A DNA stretch of 64,000 bases, taken from NCBI GenBank assembly GCA_947247005.1, contig OX365962.1, forward strand, positions 2,825,201 to 2,889,200, read 5' to 3'. The notes under the pieces are model-generated. The model was not told the origin of the DNA. It saw nothing but the letters and a program-made list of their open reading frames with translations, and searched no databases. This stretch comes from Spisula solida. Taxonomy: Eukaryota > Mollusca > Bivalvia > Venerida > Mactridae. Both the position numbers and the translations under genes were made by a program. This document shows, piece after piece, positions 55,934 to 64,000 of this stretch (within the stretch, counting starts at the first letter, position 1; each line of letters opens with the position of its first letter).

Positions 55934-58900
55934 ATGACTGCCTTTTGCACTGGTAGGTGTACTAATAATATATTCATACACCCACTACTGAAGTGGGGGG
56001 GGGGTGCTATATACATGTAGGAGTCACTTTGTCGGTCCTTCTGTCCCAATGTTTGTCCGGGCTGTATCTTCTGTATGCATAGATGGATTGTCAATAACTT
56101 GGTACATTTGTTCGCCTTGATGAGTCGGTGTGTCATGCGGAACAATTACGTCAATATCTCAGGTCAAGGTCACACTTTGAGTTGAAAGGTTAAAAATGGC
56201 AATAATTATACCCCCAGATACATAGTATATGGGGGCTATATTGGAGTCATGCTTGAGGTTGGTTGGTCTGTTGGTTGGTCCGTCGGTTGGTCCGTGCACA
56301 TTTTGTCTGCGCTATTTCTCTGTAACCCTTGGTCGGATTTCATCAAAACTTTGCATGACTGATAAGTACCAAGTCTAGTTATGCATATCGTCGACACACG
56401 CTGGTCGGATAAATTTTAATGGAGTTATGGCCCTTTGTTTTATTACACTTAGAAATTTTGTCCGGCTATTTCTGTTACCAATGGTCGGATTTCAATAAAA
56501 CTGTACATGAATGATCAGTACCACGTCTTGTTGTGCATATCCTCAGCACACGTTGGTTGGATAAATTTTAAGGGAGTTATGGCCCTTTGTTTTTTTACAC
56601 TTAGAAATTTTGTCTGCGCTATTTCTCTGTTACCAATGGTCGGATTTCAATGAAACTTTACATGAATGACCAGTACCAAGTCTAGTTGTGCATATCCTCG
56701 GCAGACGTTGGTTGGATAAATTTTAAGGGAGTTATGGCCCTTTGTTTTTTTACACTTAGAAATTTTGTCCACGCTATTTCTCTGTTACCAATGGTCGGAT
56801 TTCAACGAAACTTTGCATGAATGATCAATACCAAGTCAAGTTATCGCCGACGCACGTTAATCGAATAAATTTTAAGGTAGTTATGGCCCTTTGTAATTTT
56901 CACTTATAAATTTTATCCGCGCTATTTCTCTGTAACAAATGGTCGAATTTCAAAGAACCTGTGCATCAATGATAAGTACTAAGTCTATTTTTGCATGTGG
57001 TCGACACACGTTGGTCGGATCAATTTTAAGGTAGTTATTGCCCTTTGTTTTTTTACACTTAAAATTTTAATATTTCTTGTTGAGCTTGTCCGGAGCATAA
57101 CTTAGTCATTTATTGTTGGATTTGAAAATAATGTGCCACAAATGTTCACTACTACCAGACGGTGTGTCATGCATAACAAATACATCAATATCTCAAAGGT
57201 CAAGGTAACACTTGGAGTTCAAAGGTAAAAAATAGCCAAAATTGAGCTTGTCCGGCTCATAACTAAGTCATTTATGTGATTTGAAAATTATTTGGCACAA
57301 ATGTTAACTACCACCAGACAGTGTGTCATGCGAAACAATTACGTCAATATCTCATAGGTCAAGGACACAATTGGAGATGAAAGGTAAAAAATGGCCATTA
57401 TTGAGCTTGTCCGGTTCATAACTATAAAGTCATTTATTGTGGGATTTGAAAATAATTTGGCACAAATGTTAACTACCACCAGACAGTGTGTCATGCGAAA
57501 CAATTACGTCAATATCTCATAGGTCAAGGACACACTTGGAGTTGAAAGGTAAAAAACGGCCAAAATTGAGCTTGTCCGGCTCATAACTAAGTCATTTATT
57601 GTGGGATTAAAAAAATAATTTGGCACAAATGTTCACTACTTGCAGATTAGATTCCAATAAAATGCATGTGATAATTATGTCAATATCACAAAGGTCAAGG
57701 TCACGCTTAAGAGTTCAAAGGTCAGAAAGGACCATAATTTATGTTGTCGGGAACATAACTTCATCAAATAGTGTTGAATTTAAAAATAACTGTACAATTG
57801 TTGTCCACCATGCAACAGTTTTTATCGATGTTGTTTGACATACGTCTGTGACAAAGCGGTATGTGGGGGTATCATTAGTCACTCTGTGGCAGTTCTAGTT
57901 ATATATAGCCTCCTACTGGTTTGCAACCAAATGGTACTATAGATTATATATACCCCCCACACAACAAGTTGTAAGGGGGTATACTAGATTCAACTTGTCT
58001 GTCTATACGTAGACGCATTCTTGTGAATGCAACTTCTACAGTTCTTAGCACACCTGTCACAAAATGACAGGGTGAGCTTTTGTGATTGTCTGTCATCCAT
58101 CCGTTCACAATTTCCTGTGAACACAGTTCAACACACTAGAGGCCACTCTTATAACCAATCTTCATAAAACTTGGTTAGAATGTTTGTGTCTATAAAATCT
58201 TAAGTGCCAAGTTCGAAACTGAGTCATGTGGGCTCAAAAACTAGGTCACTTTATCAAATCTTAAAAAAAGCTTGTAAACACATAAGAGGACACAAGAATT
58301 GGGCTGATCGAAGTGCTCAAGGTGAGTTTTTGTGATGGCCCTATGTCCGTCGTCCACCGTCCGTCGTCCATCGTCAACAATTTGACCGAGGTCACAGTTT
58401 TCACTTAATCTTTATGAAACTTAGTCACAATGTTTGTCTCTATAAAATCTAGGTCAAGTTCGTAACTGGGTCATCTGAGGTCAAAAACTAGGTCTCTAGG
58501 TCAAATCAAAGAAAAACCTTGTTAACACTCTAGAGGTCACATTTTTTAAATAATCTTAATGAAACTTAAACACAATGTGAACCTTTATGAAATCCAAGTC
58601 AAATTCGCAACTTGGTCACCTGGGTCAAAAACTAGGTCACAAGGTCACATTGAAGAAAAACCTTGTTAACACTATAGTAATTAGAGGTCACATTTTTCAC
58701 TTAATCTTTATGAAATTCTGTCACAACGTTTTTCTCTATGAAATCTAGGTCAAGTTCGTAACTGGGTCATCTTGGGTCAACAACTAGGTCAAATCAAAGA
58801 AAAAACTTGTTAACACTCTAGAGGTCACATTTTTGACATAATCTTAATGAAACTTAATCACAATGTGAACCTTTATGAAATCTAAGTCTAGTTTGCAACT

Positions 58901-60595
58901 GGGTCACCTGGGGCTAACAACTAGGTCACAAGGTCACATTGAAGAAAAACCTTATTAACACTATAGAGGTCACAATTTTCACTTATTCTTTATAAATGAA
59001 ATTTGGTCACAATGTTTGTCTCTATGAAATATAGGTCAAGTTCGTGACTGGGTCATCTTGGGTCAAAAATTAGGTCACTCGGTCAAATAAAAGAAAAACC
59101 TCGTTAGCACTTGAGAGGTCACATTTTCGACATGAAACTTACTCACAATGTGAACCTTCATGAAATCTATGTCAAGTTCGCAACTGGGTCACCTGATGTC
59201 AAAAACTAGGTCACAAGGTCACATTGAAGAAAAACCTTGTTAACACTCTTAAGGTGACATTTATTACCTAATCTTTATGAAACTTGGTCACAAGGTTTGT
59301 CTCTATGAAATCTATGTCAAATTTTTAACTGGGTCATTTTGGGTAAAAAAACTAGGTCACTAGGTCGCATTAAAGAAAAACATTGTTAACACGCTAAAGG
59401 CATTATTTTTGACATAATATTAATGAAACTTGGTCACAATGTGAACCTTTATAAAATCTAGGTCAAGTTCATAAATTGGTTGTCTGGGACAAAAACTAGG
59501 TCACCAGATTACATCAAAGAAAAACGTTGTTTATACATAAGAGGTCACATTTTTTACCTCGTCTTTATAAAGCCTGGCCATAAAGTGTGTATTCCTGAAG
59601 TCTACATCAAATATTAAGGTCATATCATAACAAATACTGATTCTGCCTTAACTGCTAGTCATCAGGTGAGCGCTTAAGGGCCAAATGGCCCTTTTGTTTC
59701 GTTAAGTTGTGAGCTGGGCATAGTGCATTGTATGTTTTCTGTGCTCGGCTGGTTAAAGTCTGGAGCTGCCTCTCATGACCGACTTAATGTAATCATTTTT
59801 AGTTGACTCAGTATTCACCTAAAGGTCCCACTCATTGATAAAATTAGTGGTGTGGTATGCAGTGGACTACAGCCAGCACATTACGTCCAAGAAATCAACA
59901 ATTTATGCTAACAGTTGACCTAAAAAGCAACAGTAATTTGTAAATAAGCTCTTATTTTAATTCAAAGGGAGGTAATTTTAAAAATATCAATGACCCAAAC
60001 TGCATTAATCAGCTAAGACATTTTCAGTATCAAACTTGTTTTTCTTAACAACATTTCGTGTATTAAATTTATGTTTACAACTTAAAAACAGGTCAACAGC
60101 CCCCGAACGGATAGTTTGAATATGAATAATGTTTTTTTTTACAAAATCAGTTATTCCCCTTTCCGTTCAGTAATTTTGAGTTGTTTTCCCTGGAATTCTT
60201 CTACGGGGTGCTCCCGTGGGCAGTTGAAATGTCACGATGTCTGAACTTGGTTATTTTCTTAATGAGCATTGAAATATCCATATATGAATAATATAAAGTT
60301 TCTTTTTTTGCTCAATATACATGTAGTTTAAAATGTCATTCAGTCTATTATCAGGTAATTGAACATTGTGACGATTTATATTGCAGGCTATGAAAGCAGT
60401 TGCTGCACCTCATCATCGTACAGAATTAACGTTACTGAACAAGGTGAATATACATGTAGCGAGAGGAATAGAGATATTATACAACACAAACATATCAGTC
60501 CTGAAGAAATGGAAGCTGAAATAGACATCTTCGATATGCTAGTGTCTTCTCCATATCACTCAAAACTTGTAGCTAATTGTAACCTCTTCGAGTGA
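55934..60595 (+). CDS. Candidate 75-residue cysteine-containing protein, two coding exons, unknown function
   Basis: Coding exons are 55934-55952 (exon from 55886, acceptor TTTTCATTTCAG, donor G|GTAGGT) and 60387-60595 (acceptor TTTATATTGCAG, stop TGA). They join in phase 1 at Gly7. The ATG is preceded by an in-frame TGA two codons upstream, which fixes the start, and has A at -3 (AAAAATGA). The protein has Cys at 5, 12, 13, 30 and 71, an acidic segment at 46-56 (EEMEAEIDIFD) and a C-terminus ending NLFE. No signal peptide or membrane helix; I do not recognise the family. A 3' UTR to the AATAAA at 61506 is plausible. The 4.4 kb intron is filled with inverted family A and B repeats. The last exon is convincing as a coding exon; the 19-base first coding exon is less certain. 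Confidence 0.5.
56205..57070 (-). repeat. Family B dispersed repeat, inverted (~200 bp units)
   Basis: Begins ACCCCCAGATACATAGTATA, TGGAGTCATGCTTGAGG, then four or five units of GAGTTATGGCCCTTTGTTTT, TTTGTC.GCGCTATTTCTCTG and TACCAATGGTCGGATTTCA. It is the reverse complement of 45640-46145 and related to 42770-43445. Confidence 0.75.
57071..57905 (+). repeat. ~160 bp tandem repeat, related to family B
   Basis: Units with TGAGCTTGTCCGGCTCATAA, GGCACAAATGTTAACTACCA, GACAGTGTGTCATGCG and ATATCTCATAGGTCAAGG occur about every 160 bp from ~57085 to ~57720 (five copies). It ends with AAGCGGTATGTGGGGGTATC. Confidence 0.8.
57945..57985. repeat. Palindromic TATACCCCC terminus
   Basis: TATACCCCCCACACAACAAG then TTGTAAGGGGGTATA: a small inverted repeat that matches GTATACCCCCTTACAACTCG at about 42916. 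Probably a junction between two family B termini. Confidence 0.6.
58048..58304 (-). mobile_element. Pearl-like element, family A, truncated inverted copy (A5)
   Basis: CACACCTGTCACAAAATGAC and AGGGTGAGCTTTTGTGAT are the inverted 3' hairpin end of family A. One core unit follows (CTCAAAAACTAGGTCACTTT), then it stops where A6 starts. Confidence 0.65.
58305..59705 (-). mobile_element. Pearl-like element, family A, inverted copy (A6)
   Basis: Starts with the inverted 3' end (CGAAGTGCTCAAGGTGAG, then CCGTCCACCGTCCGTCGTCC), then about eight core units (ACTAGGTCACAAGGTCACAT, GTTAACACTCTAGAGGTCAC). Ends CTAGTCATCAGGTGAGCGCT and AAATGGCCCTTTTGTTTC. Same subtype as A2 at 41073-42385, opposite strand. 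Confidence 0.78.
59735..59792 (-). repeat. Dispersed motif M (inverted copy)
   Basis: The reverse complement reads GAGGCAGCTCCAGACTTTAA then CCAGCCGAGCACAGAAAACA, a diverged copy of the motif at 10437 and 30113. Confidence 0.5.
59793..60386. other. Intron sequence before the last coding exon
   Basis: No repeat or exon recognised. Ends in the acceptor TTTATATTGCAG. Confidence 0.4.
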
Positions 60596-61525
60596 CCATG
60601 ACCCACTGTTGGAATTGTGTATCCATGCTAGTTATGGAAATTCTTCGCTTGAATCATGGATGTCTGGGAACTTGACCAACCACTTAACCAATGTATGTGT
60701 TTGTAAAATAGAGGTGCTGTTGCAATCAACATCACATGGTGTAGTGAGATCAGAAGAACCTTAAGTTAAACCAAACATTAAAGTTATCATCTTCAAGCCT
60801 AACAGAGACTCAGAGACTTGTGACTGTTGTCAGTGTCAGGGATATAATATGCGACCATAGACACTCAAAGATATTTGAGAACATCTACAGACTCATGGTC
60901 ATCATAGAATCATCATAGACACATGATCAGTATTCTGTACATAGAGGAGAACATAAACGGGCAAAAAAAGACTTATACTAGGTTAATATGTCAAATTTTA
61001 AAAAACCGCCGGTACTAGGGTTTGAATATGGTAATTGCGATTCTTTGAGAAGTGTTTGTCTCGATAAATTGAAAATAAGAGTTTGTATATTCATTATTGG
61101 TCCTTATGACAGTGTTTGAGGAACTTGATATTCAGCCAACCAAGATAACATATTATTCCACTTGATCCGATTGAACTTTAATGGACTTAAATTAGAGTCG
61201 GGTCTTCCTAAAGACCTCCTGTTTATCGCAAATGACAGCAAGAATGTTCATAGTTCTAATAATGCCAATATGGTCGATTGTGACCCTGAAAATGGCAAAA
61301 TTTGATATTTTTTATTCAAGCTTTATACTTTTATGTTTGAGAACCATGTCACCTGTATTATTTTCATAATCCTTTATAAAAATGAACCATAACTAACTGG
61401 TCCAGCAAGCTTGCGTTTTGCGGCTCTTGATTATATTTTGGACATGGTGTGACATGGACTTTAGTCCGACTGTCTGGTACCGTACCTTACATTTGCAGAC
61501 TTTTGAATAAAAACCTATATCACTA
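60596..61525 (+). other. Probable 3' UTR of the plus-strand candidate gene
   Basis: Follows the TGA at 60593-60595. It has no repeat family seen elsewhere in the window, and ends near a canonical AATAAA at 61506-61511 (TTGAATAAAAACC). The assignment depends on the gene model. Confidence 0.4.
61506..61511 (+). terminator. Canonical polyadenylation hexamer AATAAA
   Basis: AATAAA about 910 bases after the stop at 60595, with no better hexamer closer. Cleavage would fall ~15-30 bases later, just before the right palindrome arm. Confidence 0.4.
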
Positions 61526-61574
61526 GGCTGAATCTTAGGTCATCCTTTTGGATGCAAGCTTTTTAGCTCCACTA

Positions 61575-62457
61575 TTCTGGCATGAAATATTGAATGAAAT
61601 AAAATGGAAATTTTCTGATTGGAAAATTATATTTGATTCAAAATGTTATGCCGGCATAACATATCCAATCTTTCTGAATACAATTTCTATCAAATTTACT
61701 GAAAATTTCTCATTTGAAAATTATTTTTGATTCAAAATGTTATGCCGGCATAACATATCCCAAACAGAAAATTCTATCAAATTTATCGAAAAAAATATTT
61801 TTGACTCGAAATGTTATGCCGGCATAACATATCCAGTCTTTCTTGTATGAAATATTGAATATTATAAGACAGATAATTTCTATCAAATTTACTGAAAATT
61901 TCTCATTTGAAAATTATTTTTGACTCAAAATGTTATGCCGGCATAACAAAACCATCTGTGCATGAAATATTGAAAAATCTAAGACAGAAATTTTCTATCA
62001 AATTTCTCTTTTGAAAAATATTTTTCCTTTCAAAATGTTATGCCGGCATAACAAATCCAATCTCTCTGTGCACGAAATATTGAATAATATGAAACAGAAA
62101 ATTTCTATCAAATTTATTGAAAATATCTCCTTTCAAAATGTTTTTGGTCCCAAATGTTATGCCGGCATAACAAATCTTTCTTGCATTAAATATTGAATAA
62201 TATGAAACAGAAAATTTCTATCAAATTTATTGACATTTTCTCCTTTGAAATTTTTTTTGGTCCCAAATGTTATGCCGGCATAACAAATCTTTCTTGCATG
62301 AAATATTGAATAAAATAGAAAATTTCTCATTACAAAAATATTTTCAATTCAAAATGTTATGCCGGCATAACATCCAATATTTCTAGCATGAAATTTTGAA
62401 TGAAAATAATAGAAAATTTGTCATCTGAAAATTATTTTGATTCAAAATGTTATGCCG
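61575..62457 (-). repeat. Right arm of the giant inverted repeat: 8 palindromes plus one broken
   Basis: TGTTATGCCGGCATAACA starts at 61644, 61738, 61812, 61931, 62036, 62155, 62268 and 62355, all exact. A ninth at 62448 breaks after TTATGCCGG. Outside-in spacings are 93, 87, 113, 119, 105, 119, 74, 94, matching the left arm from its second copy except one (105 versus 76). Spacers are near-identical reverse complements of their left-arm partners (for example 62286-62354 against 39119-39187). Confidence 0.92.
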
Positions 62458-62725
62458 GTGTAGCAGTCAGTTTTTTCCCCCCTCTATTTTTTCCCCGGGG
62501 AAAAAATTGACTAGTCAGTTTCTTCCCCGGGGAAGAAATTGACTAGTCAGCTTTTTCCCCGGGGAAAAAATTGACTAGTTATTTTTTTCCCCGGGGAAAA
62601 AACTGACTAGTCAATTTTTTCCCCCCTTAGTCCTTTTTTTCCCCCCTATGAAATTGTTCTTTCTAGTGAAGAATAATTGATTTATTAGAGGGGGGAAGAA
62701 ATTGACTAGTCAGTTCTTTCCCCCA
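62458..62725. repeat. Palindrome-rich block: TTCCCCGGGGAA and GACTAGTC
   Basis: Alternating perfect palindromes TTTTTTCCCCGGGGAAAAAA and TTGACTAGTCAG/A occur about every 30-40 bp (four of each in 62460-62610), then decay. It starts exactly where the right palindrome arm breaks. Confidence 0.85.
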
Positions 62726-62930
62726 GACTTGTTTTTTACTGATTGGAAGGAAGAAATATTGACTTGTCCATTCTATCCCTATTTTGTTTATGGCTAATAT
62801 GAGGTTAAATTATTGGTACTTGTCCATTCGTTCACCCCTAGTTAATGAATTATGGGAGGGGTGAAGAAATTGACTAGTCTGTTCTTTCCTCCCACCGACT
62901 TTCTTCGCCAGATGAGTCATAAACAAGTTG
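62726..62930 (+). repeat. Diverged satellite units
   Basis: Degenerate units with GAAGAAATTGACTAGTC, TTATGAGTCATAAAC-like spacers and GGGG/CCCC flanks; transitional between the palindrome block and the regular satellite. Confidence 0.65.
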
Positions 62931-64000
62931 AATGGGGGAAAAGAAAGGACTAGTGAGTTCCTTCCCCCCCCCCTCTGTTCGGACGTTTACTAGAAGGGTA
63001 GGGAAAGAACGGACTAGTCAGTTCCCCCCCCCCCCTCTGTTCAGCCATTTACAAGTATGATGGGGGAAAGAAAGGACTAGTCAGTTTCTTCCCCCCTCTG
63101 TTCAGACATTTACAAGTATGATGGGGGAAAGAACTGACTAGTCAGTTTCTTACCCCCTCTGTTCAGACGTTTACAAGTATGATGGGGGAAAGAACTGACT
63201 AGTCAGTTTCTTCCCCCCTCTGTTCAGACATTTACAAGTATGATGGGGGAAAGAATGGACTAGTCAGTTTCTTCCCCCCTCTGTTCAGACATTTACAAGT
63301 ATGATGGGGGAAAGAACTGACTAGTCAGTTTCTTCCCCCCTCTGTTCAGACATTTACAAGTATGATGGGGGAAAGAACTGACTAGTCAGTTTCTTCCCCC
63401 CCTCTGTTCAGACATTTACAAGTAAGATGGGGGAAAGAATGGACTAGTCAGTTTCTCCCCCTCCCCCTCTGTTCAGACATTTACAAGTATGATGGGGGAA
63501 AGAATGGACTAGTCAGTTTCTTCCCCCGTCAGTTCAGACATTTACAAGTATGATGGGGGAAAGAACTGACTAGTCAGTTTCTTCCCCCCCTCTGTTCAGA
63601 CATTTACAAGTATGATGGGGGAAAGAACTGACTAGTCAGTTTCTTCCCCCCTCTGTTCAGACATTTACAAGAAGGGTGGGGAAAGAAAGCACTAGTCAGT
63701 TTCCTCCCCCTCCCTCTCTGTTCAGCCGTTTACAAGTATGATGGGGGAAAGAATGGACTAGTCAGTTTCTTCCCCCGTCAGTTCAGACATTTACAAGTAT
63801 GATGGGGGTCATAAACAAGTTGGTGGGGGAAAGAACTGACTAGTCAATTTCTTCTCACCTCTGTTCAGACATTTACAAGTATGATGGGGGAAAGAATGGA
63901 CTAGTCAGTTTCTTAACCCCTCTGTTCAGACGTTTACAAGTATGATGGGGGAAAGAACTGACTAGTCAGTTTCTTCCCCCCTCTGTTCAGACTTTTACAA
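62931..64000 (+). repeat. ~61 bp satellite with a central TGACTAGTCA palindrome
   Basis: About 17 units of 60-62 bp: GTTCAGACATTTACAAGTAT, GATGGGGGAAAGAACTGACT, AGTCAGTTTCTTCCCCCCTC. Each unit carries TGACTAGTCA or GGACTAGTCA flanked by GGGGGAAAGAA and TTTCTTCCCCC, so the unit can fold on itself. Units are highly similar. The array runs off the end of the window. Confidence 0.95.

Noticed and set aside
38870..62457. Maverick/Polinton or herpesvirus-related giant element
   Set aside because: Length and long TIRs would fit, but no integrase, protein-primed polymerase, capsid or protease frame is visible between the arms.

Overview
The window looks like intergenic and intronic DNA from an animal, most likely a bivalve mollusc. 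Coding sequence is sparse, AT-rich and split by GT-AG introns. Everything else is crowded with tRNA-headed SINEs, small terminal-inverted-repeat (TIR) elements, hairpins, LINE 3' fragments, mini/microsatellites, and tandem-core elements rich in TGACCTTGACC-like words with (ACGG)n tracts. The last group resembles the 'pearl' elements I remember from bivalves. There are no operons, rRNA, CRISPR arrays or intact transposase genes. The taxonomic call is an inference from repeat style.

Layout. 1-18.5 kb: no gene supported; four copies of a ~210 bp TIR element (three here in one orientation, one inverted), SINEs, a 40 bp minisatellite, a 59 bp tRNA-like satellite, and CAT/CAA arrays. 18.9-21.3 kb: the best gene, three coding exons on the + strand joining in frame into a 386-residue protein of unknown family, with many SP/TP sites and cyclin-docking-like KRLF and KRRLDV motifs. 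21.3-38.8 kb: a CACGTG cluster directly after the stop, then tandem arrays (39, 30, 40 and 53 bp units), a ~2 kb TIR element, a near-perfect 130 bp palindrome, two LINE 3' fragments, and one SINE inserted inside another.

38.9-62.46 kb: the most unusual structure. Two ~0.85-1 kb arrays built around the 18 bp palindrome TGTTATGCCGGCATAACA lie ~21.7 kb apart in opposite orientation. Their motif-to-motif spacings match unit by unit when read from outside in, so they are one pair of long inverted repeats rather than two independent satellites. The right arm breaks inside its last palindrome where a different, also palindromic, satellite begins (62.46-64 kb, continuing past the window). Between the arms are pearl-like elements and SINEs, and two candidate small split genes transcribed divergently from ~52.3/52.7 kb: a 74-residue product on - (exons at 52.3, 46.65 and 46.4 kb) and a 75-residue product on + (exons at 55.9 and 60.4 kb). 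Neither product is recognised.

The genes show no clear functional link. Exon joins are inferred from splice-site sequence and reading phase only. Repeat boundaries are approximate, usually to within 5-20 bp.
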